A stretch of DNA of 64,000 bases from Alkalicoccobacillus gibsonii (GCF_016798245.1 NZ_JAEUZA010000002.1:682001-746000), one strand, 5' to 3'. Shown: positions 25,943 through 34,367, counted from the stretch's first letter. Program-made: numbers and translations. The notes: generated by a model not told the origin, from the letters alone.

Positions 25943-26164
25943 ATGTATCAGACAACTCAACCTGAGACTCCTTTTGCTGAATTCTTGTCTCAACATGAAA
26001 TTACACAACAACGGATGGCCAATATGTGCGGAGTGAGTCGTGAAACGGTGCGCAGACTTTGTAAGGAAGACAGGGAGCCAAGTGTAAGAAGCGCAAGACG
26101 GATCATCATTACGCTTCAAGACATGAATTATAAAGTAGACTTTGATACCTTCTGGGACTTATAA
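25943..26164 (+). CDS. Small Cro/C1-type helix-turn-helix protein
   Basis: A 73-residue protein that is almost entirely an HTH domain: FAEFLSQHEITQQRMANMCG runs into VSRETVRRLCKEDREPSV, the normal Xre/Cro order of helices. Probably a small DNA-binding regulator. The start ATG 25943 is six bases after GGAGGTG. Its last six bases overlap the end of the convergent TetR gene. No phage or toxin-antitoxin partner is next to it. Function and targets are unknown. Confidence 0.75.
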   Translation: MYQTTQPETPFAEFLSQHEITQQRMANMCGVSRETVRRLCKEDREPSVRSARRIIITLQDMNYKVDFDTFWDL

Positions 26165-27061
26165 ACATTCTGTAAGGTATGCAGAAACAGATACCTTAAA
26201 CTGATCAAGCTGCTGTTGCCACTTAGGATTTGCACCTAAGTTAAGCGATTCAATAATACTCTCTATTAAAAAAGTACGGGGTTCGGTTTGTTGGACAAGC
26301 TCATCACTGAGAAAGTCCAATCGTTCCTTGTGCTTTTTTTGTTCGTCTTCATTTGACCACTTCATAATGGCTTGCTTTAGTTGGAATAAGTCATTTTCTA
26401 CTGATTCCTTTAATGTATCCATCTTCTTTGTCGCTTCAGGTGCCCAATGATCAAGTAACACAGGATCTAAGAGCTGCTCCTTGCTTTTTGTTACTTGAGT
26501 GACTAACTCCACTAATCGATTTATGCAATAATGAACGACTGCTTCCCGATCTCGCCCCGGTTGACCCGGTGCATGACTATGATATCTAAAATGCATATAC
26601 AGCATACCCGTTACCATCACTGCACAATCCAGTAAGTATGGAGCAGATTCCTCCTCAAAAATATCCTTTAGCCGGTGGTGCATCCATTTTAATTCATAAA
26701 GTTGATGCTGACGGATGTATTGCTTGAGTTCTAAGTCATCAGAAAAGAAGATTTCCTGAAACAGTGCGAACATCTTATAGTCTTCTAATAGCTTAATCTG
26801 AAGAATAACTTGCTCTTTCAACGTTTCAAGATCCTTAGGATCACGATAGAGCAATACTTCATTTCTTGCTTCTTCAATTTTATGATTAAGCCATTGAAAT
26901 ACAGCTAGAATAATATCACTTTTAGATGAGAAATATTTATATAAGGTCCCTTTAGAAATGGAGCTTCGATCCAAGATGTGTTGAATGGAAGCGGCACGGA
27001 ATCCTTTCTCGGCAAATACTTGATGAGCGCTTTCAATTACGTCTTGTCTGCGGTTGTTCAT
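26159..27061 (-). CDS. TetR-family regulator of the adjacent drug exporter
   Basis: A repressor of 300 residues, longer than most TetR proteins (about 190-210). The N-terminal HTH is clear: RRQDVIESAHQVFAEKGF, then SISKGTLYKYFSSKSDI (about 33-49). The large helical C-terminal part (50-300) is unusual and ends in a charged segment. It is divergent from an MFS multidrug exporter 157 bp away, the classic layout for a ligand-released repressor. The intergenic region contains a promoter facing the exporter, with repeats over its start site. Confidence 0.85.
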   Translation of the reverse strand: MNNRRQDVIESAHQVFAEKGFRAASIQHILDRSSISKGTLYKYFSSKSDIILAVFQWLNHKIEEARNEVLLYRDPKDLETLKEQVILQIKLLEDYKMFALFQEIFFSDDLELKQYIRQHQLYELKWMHHRLKDIFEEESAPYLLDCAVMVTGMLYMHFRYHSHAPGQPGRDREAVVHYCINRLVELVTQVTKSKEQLLDPVLLDHWAPEATKKMDTLKESVENDLFQLKQAIMKWSNEDEQKKHKERLDFLSDELVQQTEPRTFLIESIIESLNLGANPKWQQQLDQFKVSVSAYLTECL

Positions 27062-27134
27062 TTGTCACCTCTTTGTCCTCTTCTCTTCATTTATAAGAGT
27101 CCAATAATTAGATAAAAAAAGCAAGAATCTATTG

Positions 27135-27198
27135 TTGCTTTTTAGAAAAGACAGGAGTAATATATGTTCAGTATAACACTGGTATAAAAAAATGAACA
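27135..27198 (+). promoter_or_regulatory. Exporter promoter with candidate TetR operator
   Basis: TTGCTT (27135-27140), 17-bp spacer, TAATAT (27158-27163). Directly downstream lie TGTTCA (27165-27170) and its inverse TGAACA (27193-27198). Between them GTATAA occurs twice, 11 bp apart (27171 and 27182). These repeats are positioned to bind a repressor over the start site. Confidence 0.5.
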
Positions 27199-27218
27199 GT
27201 CGTTATGGAGGGGTATAA

Positions 27219-28730
27219 ATGACAACAACATTAGAAAAAACGAAACGTCCTCCTTATGGCATTATTGCAATTTTGCTATTAGGAGCTTTTATTTCACTTT
27301 TAAATGAAACATTACTTAATGTAGCGTTACCATCTATTATGAAAGACTTTGACGTAACGGCTTCAACCGTTCAATGGTTGGCTACAGGGTATATGCTTGT
27401 AAACGGCATTTTGATTCCGATTACCGCATTTTTGATTCAAAAGTTCTCGGTACGTGGATTGTTCCTTACAGCTATTAGCTTGTTTACACTTGGGAGTTTG
27501 ATGGCCGTTCTTTCATGGAATTTCCCAGTGCTATTATCTGCGCGTGTTGTTCAAGCTTCAGGTTCAGCCATTATGATGCCGTTACTTATGAATGTTCTTT
27601 TGAACGGCTTCCCGATTGAAAAACGTGGAGCGGCCATGGGGATCTTTGGTCTTGTTATGATCTTTGCTCCAGCGATTGGTCCGACGTTATCTGGATTCTT
27701 AATTGAACATTATTCATGGAAAATGCTTTTTTATGTAACGTTCCCGATTGCATTGATTATTTTATTGGTCGCAATCTTCCTCTTACATGATAAGAAGGAA
27801 TCAATGCCAATTAAGCTGGATGGATTATCTGTTGTTCTTTCAAGTATTGGTTTCGGTGGTATTCTTTACGGATTTGGTACGGCAGGGGACAAAGGCTGGA
27901 GTGCGACTGAAGTATATCTTACGTTGATTGTAGGAGGAATTGCATTACTAGTGTTTATCCTTCGTCAATTAAAGCTAGATGTACCGATGCTTGAGTTCCG
28001 AATTTATCGTTACCCAATGTTTGCCTTATCGTCCATCATTTCAATTACACTAACGATGGCGATGTTTGGAGCCATGCTGTTATTACCTTTATATGTGCAA
28101 ACGATTCGTGGAATCTCTCCACTAGATTCTGGGCTACTTTTATTACCAGGGGCCTTATTGATGGGGATTATGTCTCCGATTACTGGGAAGCTGTTTGATA
28201 AGTATGGAGCGAGAGTACTTGCAGTAACAGGACTTACAATCACGATCTTAACGTCCTATATGTTTAGCCGTTTAACAATGGATACAACGTATACAACGTT
28301 AATGCTACTTTATACAGCGAGAATGTTTGGGATGTCTATGGTGATGATGCCGGTTATGACAAACGGACTTAACCAACTACCAGCAAGATACAATCCGCAC
28401 GGTACAGCTATGAACAATACCTTGCAGCAAGTATCCGGTGCCATTGGATCGGCATTATTGGTTACGATTATGTCAACACGCACGACAACTCATATCGGTG
28501 AATTAGCAGGTTCAGGCTTAGCTGGTCAAGACCTTGTGAATCAAGCCACTGTTGAAGGAATTAATGATGCTTTCCTATTAACGGTGTTTGTAGCACTCAT
28601 TGCTCTTGTGCTTTCATTCTTTATGAAACGTAGCAAGCCTGGAGAAGACTTCCGTGATCAGAAGGTTGCTTCAAAAGAAAGAGAAGAAGATCAAGATCAG
28701 TCAGACATGGAACCAGCTTCACAGGTTTAA
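27219..28730 (+). CDS. MFS multidrug exporter, DHA2/EmrB-QacA (LmrB-like)
   Basis: Proton-coupled drug exporter of the 14-helix DHA2 family, 503 residues. Motif pieces are FISLLNETLLNVALPSI (helix 1), WLATGYMLVNGILIP, LLSARVVQASGSAIMMPLL (motif B region) and GPTLSGFLI (motif C, antiporter signature). The hydrophilic C-terminal tail is Lys/Glu/Asp-rich (from about 470). The start ATG 27219 follows GGAGGGG. It is divergent from the TetR gene and probably repressed by it. B. subtilis LmrB and similar proteins give lincomycin or puromycin resistance; the specificity here is unknown. Confidence 0.9.
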   Translation: MTTTLEKTKRPPYGIIAILLLGAFISLLNETLLNVALPSIMKDFDVTASTVQWLATGYMLVNGILIPITAFLIQKFSVRGLFLTAISLFTLGSLMAVLSWNFPVLLSARVVQASGSAIMMPLLMNVLLNGFPIEKRGAAMGIFGLVMIFAPAIGPTLSGFLIEHYSWKMLFYVTFPIALIILLVAIFLLHDKKESMPIKLDGLSVVLSSIGFGGILYGFGTAGDKGWSATEVYLTLIVGGIALLVFILRQLKLDVPMLEFRIYRYPMFALSSIISITLTMAMFGAMLLLPLYVQTIRGISPLDSGLLLLPGALLMGIMSPITGKLFDKYGARVLAVTGLTITILTSYMFSRLTMDTTYTTLMLLYTARMFGMSMVMMPVMTNGLNQLPARYNPHGTAMNNTLQQVSGAIGSALLVTIMSTRTTTHIGELAGSGLAGQDLVNQATVEGINDAFLLTVFVALIALVLSFFMKRSKPGEDFRDQKVASKEREEDQDQSDMEPASQV

Positions 28731-28738
28731 TTTAAAAG

Positions 28739-28785
28739 AAACACCCCATTTTATGGAGAGATCCAATAAAATGGGGTGTTTTTTA
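28739..28785. terminator. Strong bidirectional terminator
   Basis: A 16-bp arm (28739-28754) pairs perfectly with 28766-28781, followed by T residues. It lies between the exporter and the convergent membrane protein gene. Confidence 0.9.
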
Positions 28786-28787
28786 AT

Positions 28788-29441
28788 CTATTTGTTATCA
28801 GATTGCTTTGCTTGGTACGTGTTCCACCACTCGGATAGGTCAGGATAATCCGTCCACTCAAAGCGGACTGCTTCATTTGTTCGGTCTCGGTCAATTTTAA
28901 CAAGATGTGTGTTTGACGATGTTGTCGCAGCATACCAATCGCTCTGAGGGAGAGCTGTAATGGTATGTACCTTTTCGCCCAGTTTATCAACCATATGACT
29001 AATCCAATGAGGATCTGAATCCGCTGTATACCAGTCAACGTTCATTAACCGTTTTGTTCGAATGGAATGATGCAGCGGTGGTGCGTCTGAATCTGGAAAA
29101 TGAAAGCCTACAGTTGATTCTTTAGGTTGTGGTGTTGGTTGATGCTCGCTAATCAATTTCTCATGGAAATGTGTGAGATTGATTTTTTCATGTTTCGCTA
29201 GAAGTTGATTTGTTAAGGTCTGCTGTTCAATCATTTCACTAATTCCGAATAGAATAAAACCTATAAGAAGAAAGATGAATGCAATTGAGAGTAATACAAA
29301 TAAATATGAACCGAAAAATTGGACGATCGCTCCAATGTTCATCCAGTGGTATGTAAAGATTAGACCAATTACGCCACCTATACATAATGAAACAATACCT
29401 AAAATGAAAAGAAGACGTGCAATTAGATTGATTTTCTTCAT
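28788..29441 (-). CDS. Hypothetical protein with two N-terminal membrane helices
   Basis: No family recognised. The 217 residues begin with two hydrophobic helices (about 4-32, LIARLLFILGIVSLCIGGV; and about 38-70, FFGSYLFVLLSIAFIFLLIG). A hydrophilic region (75-217) follows that is rich in His, Thr, Asp and Trp. The start is ATG 29441, eight bases after AAAAGGAG; the frame continues 21 codons further upstream without a ribosome site. The soluble domain contains several Trp (DWYTAD, SDWYAAT, EWWNTY), which may indicate a small beta-rich fold. Its position is unconnected to neighbours. Confidence 0.65.
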   Translation of the reverse strand: MKKINLIARLLFILGIVSLCIGGVIGLIFTYHWMNIGAIVQFFGSYLFVLLSIAFIFLLIGFILFGISEMIEQQTLTNQLLAKHEKINLTHFHEKLISEHQPTPQPKESTVGFHFPDSDAPPLHHSIRTKRLMNVDWYTADSDPHWISHMVDKLGEKVHTITALPQSDWYAATTSSNTHLVKIDRDRTNEAVRFEWTDYPDLSEWWNTYQAKQSDNK

Positions 29442-29646
29442 ATGGAAACTCCTTTTCTGTGATTTATCATATTTTATCATGTAAAGTAAATTTTTGGTGT
29501 GCATTTTTTTTCATAATGAGTTATATTATGTGACCTCTTGTTCTTGATGAAGAACGAATTGTTCGTTATAATATTCTATACATACTTTTATGATCGATCG
29601 TCAACGCTACTAGGGAGTGTAGTAGAGAAGGAGGATAAAGAGATTT

Positions 29647-30411
29647 ATGATTGATTACTTAGTGAATATTTTGCCTGACCTTACCGAGCAATCACCAAGT
29701 GAAACAGAAGCGATTAAGCTCCTTCAGAAGTCCGAAGAGAGTGGAGTGAAAACATTAATCGCTGCACCTATATTTCGTTTGCATCAAGATACAATCCTAC
29801 CGACAGATATAAGAGAGCGAGTTAGTCATTTAAATGATGTAGCAAAAGATGAGAAATTAGCCATACGTGTGGTTCCTGGTCAAAGTATACAGCTTGATGA
29901 TGATCTATCTGGTGCCTATGAGAGAGGCGAGCTCCTTACATTAAATGATACTCAATATATGCTTATTACATTAGGGGGAGAAAGACTTCACCCTCGTATC
30001 TCAGAGATTCTATATAATTTGCAGTTAAAAGGGGTTAAGCCAATCCTGGCACACCCCGAACGTCACAAGGAGATCATTGAGCAACCAGATTTACTATATA
30101 AGTTAATCAAAGGTGGAGCTCTTGCACAGTTGAATGCCTCAAGCTTCACTGGAAGAGTTAGTGGTTATACTCGAAAGTTCTCAGAACAGTTAATTGAAAA
30201 TCGTCTTGTTCACTTTCTTATGTCGTCCTCACTACAATCAAAATCAAGGAGTAGTGACTTTACCAAAGCATTTGATACCTTGTTTAGACAAGGGGATGGC
30301 TCAAACGCTACGTACTTTGAGCAGAACGCGGAACGACTCATTAATGATTACAGCATCTATGCGGAAGAACCATTGCGCGTTAAGAAGAAAAAATACATGG
30401 GTCTATTTTAA
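29647..30411 (+). CDS. YwqE/CpsB-like PHP protein with most metal ligands lost
   Basis: Aligns by eye along the whole length with YwqE/CpsB, the Mn2+-dependent tyrosine phosphatases of the PHP fold that act on capsule kinases. Shared parts are MID...ILP at 1-10, LLTLNDTQYMLI, NLQLKGVKPILAHPERH, and the basic C-terminus RVKKKKYMGLF. Yet the metal-binding residues are replaced: the N-terminal HCH becomes L-V-N (5-7), the family TPHH becomes APIF, GQEI becomes GQSI, and ASDAH near 195 becomes SSSL. Only the HPER histidine remains. It is probably catalytically dead and may act as a binding protein. It is not next to a tyrosine kinase. The start is ATG 29647 behind GAAGGAGGA. Confidence 0.8.
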   Translation: MIDYLVNILPDLTEQSPSETEAIKLLQKSEESGVKTLIAAPIFRLHQDTILPTDIRERVSHLNDVAKDEKLAIRVVPGQSIQLDDDLSGAYERGELLTLNDTQYMLITLGGERLHPRISEILYNLQLKGVKPILAHPERHKEIIEQPDLLYKLIKGGALAQLNASSFTGRVSGYTRKFSEQLIENRLVHFLMSSSLQSKSRSSDFTKAFDTLFRQGDGSNATYFEQNAERLINDYSIYAEEPLRVKKKKYMGLF

Positions 30412-30444
30412 AATAGATCGTTAAGTAGGAATGAATGTAAGCGC

Positions 30445-30702
30445 GAGCTTGGGACATAATTCAAAAATAGAAAAATGGCGAATGATTCAATGAGCGAATC
30501 ATTCGCCTTTCGTGTTTTTGTGAAACAAGCGGAGGGAGAACCTGAGACTCCTACGGAACAGAACGCGGTGAAGACACTGTAGCGGCGCCCTTTCCGCGAA
30601 AGGGGCTGAGGCCGTTCCCGTGGAAAGCGAAGGATTCTCCTGTAGCGGATATATTGCTAAGTTCGTGTTTTCGTGAGTCATTTACTGTTATGTCCCACGC
30701 TC
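30445..30702. repeat. MITE-like intergenic element, copy B (258 bp)
   Basis: The best preserved ends of the family: GAGCTTGGGACATAAT (30445-30460) and the complement of GTTATGTCCCACGCTC (30687-30702) agree at 14 of 16 bases. It contains the GGCGAATGATTC hairpin and the CTGAGGCCGT block, with GGATTCTCCTGTAGCGGAT at its right side. No reading frame is conserved between copies. Confidence 0.85.
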
Positions 30703-30781
30703 TTTTCTCTGAGCGAATGTTAGCAAGAAGAAGAGAGAGGATAGTAAGAAAGATAGCTTTGTTGCATCACGTTAGATGTAG

Positions 30782-30851
30782 AATACATCGAGAAAAAGGC
30801 GAATACATCGGTTCAAGCATCAAATACATCGAGATAAGCATCAAATACATC
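30782..30851. repeat. Array of AATACATC motifs spaced 20-21 bp
   Basis: AATACATC starts at 30782, 30802, 30823 and 30844, that is, gaps of 20, 21 and 21 bp, with variable filler between. An inverted relative (AGATGTA) ends at 30780. The spacing matches the GCGC array at 10711-10901, although the core motif is different. The rest of 30703-30907 shows no gene. Confidence 0.75.
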
Positions 30852-30907
30852 CACCAACCTAAAAACAGTGGATAAAATGTTCATAGAACACCTTACCCAC
30901 TGAGCGA

Positions 30908-31402
30908 TTAATAGTTTTCAATAAAGTCACGTAACGTATTGGTTACATCATTATTTTCAAATAATCTTGAGAAACCATAGTGCGTAAATAGAGCCATCCC
31001 TACACACCAAACGACAAGTGAGATAGTCATCCATATAGCAGTTTTGATCTTGCTTCCACTTAACGACATCGCAATGATAGCAGTAAGGTGACTTCCAACG
31101 GTTGGGCCAATCAAACATAATCCCGGTAACCCATACTTATTAAAGACGCGTTGAGCACGCTCGCTCTTTTTCGTTTTTTCAGGTTTGCCTTTTTTAATTC
31201 GTCTTTTTTCTCGCCAAGCTTGAATGGCTTCCACAAAAACGATAACAAGTAACACGGTTAATACGTTTCCAATAAACGCGATGATCGAAGTTAGGTAAGG
31301 ATTTAATCCGGCAACATAACCAACTGGAATAATTGCAGGGGCTTCAAAGAAAGGAGTAGCAGCTAGTAAGAACACAATTAAGTACGCGATGATATAACCC
31401 AT
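30908..31402 (-). CDS. Small multidrug export-type membrane protein (COG2426)
   Basis: A 164-residue integral membrane protein of the 'small multi-drug export' family. Helices are visible at about 3-30, 35-62, 95-118 and 123-148, and the segment between helices two and three is very basic (KRRIKKGKPEKTKKSER). Family-type motifs are FFEAPAIIPVGYVAGLNP and GLPGLCLIGPTVGSH. Actual drug transport by this family is poorly documented. It is a lone leftward gene. The 350 bp beyond it is AT-rich and holds only the promoter of the next gene. Confidence 0.8.
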   Translation of the reverse strand: MGYIIAYLIVFLLAATPFFEAPAIIPVGYVAGLNPYLTSIIAFIGNVLTVLLVIVFVEAIQAWREKRRIKKGKPEKTKKSERAQRVFNKYGLPGLCLIGPTVGSHLTAIIAMSLSGSKIKTAIWMTISLVVWCVGMALFTHYGFSRLFENNDVTNTLRDFIENY

Positions 31403-31677
31403 ATGTATACCTCCAATAAACTAATCTTTCATAAGTATCATACTCTTTCTTACGTTGTCGTTTGCTCACCTCTCTTTCATTCTTTTATTCTCTTTCACTC
31501 TAGCGAAATCATAGGAACTTGTATATATTATTTGCAAAATTTGTACAAGTTTCTTTTTCCTGTATAGCATATGAATACGAATGGTTGTATATGTCATTCA
31601 ATTTCCGTCTTTTGCGCATAAAAAGTCGTAAAAACTCTTGTTTTGACTTTAAATTAAGAATAAATCCGAACATTATC

Positions 31678-31706
31678 TTGCCCAACTATCAAATCTTATG
31701 TATAAT
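31678..31706 (+). promoter_or_regulatory. Promoter of the MpsC-like gene
   Basis: TTGCCC (31678-31683), 17-bp spacer, perfect TATAAT (31701-31706), about 50 bases before the coding start. The rest of 31403-31756 contains no supported gene. Confidence 0.7.
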
Positions 31707-31756
31707 ATGACTTGTAAGTGATTTTCATTATCCTCATAGTAGGTGATGGTGTGATA

Positions 31757-32086
31757 TTGCAATCAAATGAAACAAAGAAGTTACTAGCGCATCTTTATAA
31801 TGAGGTATCGAAGGAAATGTTCGGAGTGGGAACTACTTTACTCAAAGTAACCATCGAGAACGATATTATTACCTTTCAAGCAAAGCATCGACGTTCACCG
31901 CGTTCTACTGCTCTTGAAGGAGAGGTACCGAGTTTAAAACAAGAAGTGGATTTTCAATTATCCCTTCTATATAAGAAGAAGCTCTTACAAAAATTAAATG
32001 AACAGACTGATGTACCTGTCGATGTTGTACTGCGTGATTTTGATGCAAGAACACAGTGGGCATTTACGAACATCATTCTAAAATAA
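31757..32086 (+). CDS. DUF2294/MpsC-like small protein
   Basis: About 109 residues resembling the DUF2294 family ('Na-translocating system protein MpsC'). The resemblance is in the C-terminal part, where VPVDVVLRDFDARTQWAF matches the family pattern of a conserved Asp-containing strand pair. MpsC is attached to a bicarbonate or sodium uptake system in staphylococci, but no mpsAB genes are present, and solitary DUF2294 proteins of unknown role are common in Bacillaceae. TTG 31757 is preferred, with AGGTGAT nine bases ahead; GTG 31751 is the alternative. It has a strong promoter of its own. Confidence 0.6.
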   Translation: MQSNETKKLLAHLYNEVSKEMFGVGTTLLKVTIENDIITFQAKHRRSPRSTALEGEVPSLKQEVDFQLSLLYKKKLLQKLNEQTDVPVDVVLRDFDARTQWAFTNIILK

Positions 32087-32170
32087 GGATTTCTTGTTCG
32101 GATCTATCTGAAGAAGGAACCGTCATACGATAGACAAGCGTAACCGAATCTTTGTACACAAGGAAAAGGG

Positions 32171-32219
32171 ACTCTTGTAGAATGCACGATTATTCTGCGA
32201 GAGTGTCTTTTTCTTTTTT
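32171..32219 (+). terminator. Terminator after the MpsC-like gene
   Basis: ACTCTTGTAGAAT (32171-32183) pairs imperfectly with ATTCTGCGAGAGT (32192-32204), followed by a long T-rich tract. Confidence 0.6.
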
Positions 32220-32295
32220 TTTATGGGAACTTTTAGCTTGAGCTGGGAATCCTATTCTTCATAAACCAAAATCGTATCATTCGGAGGGTATAAAA

Positions 32296-33351
32296 ATGAA
32301 AAAATTGCTTGGTGCATCAACAATCGTTGCTTTATCGACTATCGCTCTTACTGCTTGTGGAGGTTCTGATGATTCGCAAGGTTCAACCGGCTCCCCAACT
32401 AAATTAGTTGTTTCAACTTGGGGATTCTCTGAAGACTTTTTTAGAGAAGAAGTATACGCACCCTTTGAAAAAGAACATAACGTTGAAATTGTTTTAGATA
32501 TAGGAAACAACGCAGAGCGTTTAAATAAGATCCGTCAAGGTACAGCTGATATTGATGTCGTTTATCTGTCTGACTTTTATGCACAACAAGCCATTAATGA
32601 TGACTTGTTTGAAAAGATTGATCGCAGCAACATTCCAAACTTAGAAGAAATCTATGATATTGCAAAAGCTCCACTTGGTGAAGACTATGGTCCAGCATAT
32701 ACAATCGGCCAATTTGGTATTGCATATAACGCTGATGAAATCGATGGAGAGATCAGTTCTTGGGCAGATCTTTGGAACTCAAACCTTGCGAACAACCTAA
32801 CCATCCCTGGAATTACAACAACAACTGGTCCAATGTTCTTAGATGCTGCTTCAAAAGTAGCTGGTGAAGAATCGTTTAATGAAGATGCAGCATTCGCAAA
32901 GCTTGAAGAGCTATCTCCAAACATTGTAAAAGAGTACGATAAAACATCTGATTTCGTTAACATGTTCACTCAAGGTGAAATTGCAGCAGGACCTTTTATG
33001 GAGATGTACTTTAACGATCTAAAAGAAGCGATTCCAGCGGCGAAATTTGTAGCACCTAGTGAAGGTGGCTATGCTGTCATGAACACAGTGAACATTGTCA
33101 AGGATAGTAAAAACAAAGAGTTAGCTGAAGAATTCATCAATTTCCAATTAAGTAAGGACATTCAAGAAACAACAGCTAAAGCAAAAATTGATTCTCCAGT
33201 TAATACAACAGTTGAGTTAACAGATGAAGAAGCTGAAGGCATTACGTATGGTCAAGATGTAATTGATGGATTAAATCAATTGGACATGGCTGAAGTAAAT
33301 GAAAACTCCGCAGGCTGGATTGAACGCTGGAATCAAGAGATTGCGAAGTAA
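32296..33351 (+). CDS. PotD-type ABC transporter substrate-binding lipoprotein
   Basis: Extracellular binding protein of 351 residues for the ABC importer encoded downstream. The lipobox is LTAC with Cys21, followed by a Gly/Ser/Asp linker. The mature part resembles polyamine-type (PotD/PotF) binders, including LVVSTWGFSEDFFREEV (36-52), DVVYLSDFYAQQA and GQFGIAYNADEI. The linked nucleoside hydrolase and adenine deaminase suggest that the ligand is a purine nucleoside or base rather than a polyamine; this is inference. The start ATG 32296 has GGAGGG before it. It is the first gene of a six-gene rightward operon, and a GC-rich hairpin follows the stop codon. Confidence 0.85.
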   Translation: MKKLLGASTIVALSTIALTACGGSDDSQGSTGSPTKLVVSTWGFSEDFFREEVYAPFEKEHNVEIVLDIGNNAERLNKIRQGTADIDVVYLSDFYAQQAINDDLFEKIDRSNIPNLEEIYDIAKAPLGEDYGPAYTIGQFGIAYNADEIDGEISSWADLWNSNLANNLTIPGITTTTGPMFLDAASKVAGEESFNEDAAFAKLEELSPNIVKEYDKTSDFVNMFTQGEIAAGPFMEMYFNDLKEAIPAAKFVAPSEGGYAVMNTVNIVKDSKNKELAEEFINFQLSKDIQETTAKAKIDSPVNTTVELTDEEAEGITYGQDVIDGLNQLDMAEVNENSAGWIERWNQEIAK

Positions 33352-33365
33352 TTAAAAAGACATAG

Positions 33366-33392
33366 GGCGCCGGATACGAATTGTCGGGCGCC
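33366..33392 (+). other. Intercistronic hairpin after the second binding-protein gene
   Basis: GGCGCC (33366-33371) and GGCGCC (33387-33392) pair, with extension after one mismatch, followed by a short T-rich stretch. It is placed exactly like the stem at 2841-2870, between an ABC binding protein and the rest of its operon. A partial terminator or mRNA stabiliser would both raise binding protein over membrane parts. Confidence 0.6.
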
Positions 33393-33416
33393 TTCTTGTT
33401 TGTAGAGGTGAATAAA

Positions 33417-34367
33417 ATGACTCGGAATGTACTTATTGATGTGGATACAGGTGTAGATGATGCGCTTGGCTTACTACTGGCCATTCATTCAAAAGAGGTT
33501 GACGTCACTGCAATCACAACGGTTAACGGAAATGTCTCTCTTGAAACAGCAACGTTAAACACATGCAAAATTGTAGAATTAACTGGCGAGATCAACATAC
33601 CAGTTGTACCCGGTGCCAATCAGCCTTTAAAGAGAGCAACGCATTTTGAACACCGAATTCACGGGACTGACGGAATTGGTGGAGCATTGTCAGACATGGT
33701 CCCATCAAAAACGCCAGAGGATGCCTATGCCCCGAACTATATGATTGAACTTGCTAAGTCATCTGAGAAGCCTTTGACTTTTATCATGACTGGACCACTA
33801 ACGAATTTGGCAGAAGCCGTTCAACGATGTCCCGAGCTTCCAGACTATGTGGAAGAGGTTGTTTTTATGGGTGGTGTTGTGAGTGAGATGGGAAACATCA
33901 CACCAGTCGCCGAATACAACATGTTTGTCGATCCAGAGGCGGCTAAGATTGTCTTGGACGCGGGCTTTAAAAAGCTCACTCAAGTGGGACTTGATGTGAC
34001 TCGAAAAGCACTATTGACGGAAGAACACTTAAAGCAGCTTGATGGAACAAAGTACGGAGCGTACATCAGACAAAGTACGTCAGATTATATGAAACGCTAT
34101 ATTGAACGCAATGGGGTAAAAGCGTGTGCGATGCACGATCCACTTGCTGTAGCTGTAGCCATTCAACCGAATGTAGTGAAAAAGAAACACCTGTATGTAG
34201 ATGTAGAAACAACAAGTCGAATCTGTGATGGCCAAACGGTCTGTGATTTTCAAAATCGCCTTGGACAACCACCTAATGTCGAGGTCAGCCTTGAAGTCGA
34301 TGCAGATGCTTTTCTTGACCTGTTTGTTCAAACAATCCGCATACCGATGGAGGAGGGAACAACGTGA
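33417..34367 (+). CDS. Inosine/uridine-preferring nucleoside hydrolase
   Basis: Hydrolyses the N-glycosidic bond of nucleosides to ribose and free base. The protein is 316 residues. The calcium and ribose site DVDTGVDDALG (near 7-17) is the family hallmark. TFIMTGPLTNLAEAV, GGVVSEMGNITPVAEYN and the late HDPLAVA with ligand Asp are also present. The start ATG 33417 has AGAGGTGA six bases before it. It lies between the binding protein and permease genes of an ABC operon and overlaps the next gene by four bases (GTGA), so it is translated with the transporter. It probably acts on nucleosides brought in by that transporter. Confidence 0.92.
   Translation: MTRNVLIDVDTGVDDALGLLLAIHSKEVDVTAITTVNGNVSLETATLNTCKIVELTGEINIPVVPGANQPLKRATHFEHRIHGTDGIGGALSDMVPSKTPEDAYAPNYMIELAKSSEKPLTFIMTGPLTNLAEAVQRCPELPDYVEEVVFMGGVVSEMGNITPVAEYNMFVDPEAAKIVLDAGFKKLTQVGLDVTRKALLTEEHLKQLDGTKYGAYIRQSTSDYMKRYIERNGVKACAMHDPLAVAVAIQPNVVKKKHLYVDVETTSRICDGQTVCDFQNRLGQPPNVEVSLEVDADAFLDLFVQTIRIPMEEGTT

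Noticed and set aside
28654-29038. Small frames over the exporter terminator in both directions
   Set aside because: They cross a 16-bp terminator stem and overlap real genes in other frames.
31525-31560. Palindromic CTTGTA...TACAAG sequence as another AraR site
   Set aside because: It lacks the central ACGT of the AraR palindrome and the nearby genes are unrelated to arabinose.
31519-31710. A 63-codon frame in the AT-rich gap before the MpsC-like gene
   Set aside because: It has no ribosome site and an odd Phe/Cys/Ile composition, and the promoter of the next gene lies at its end.
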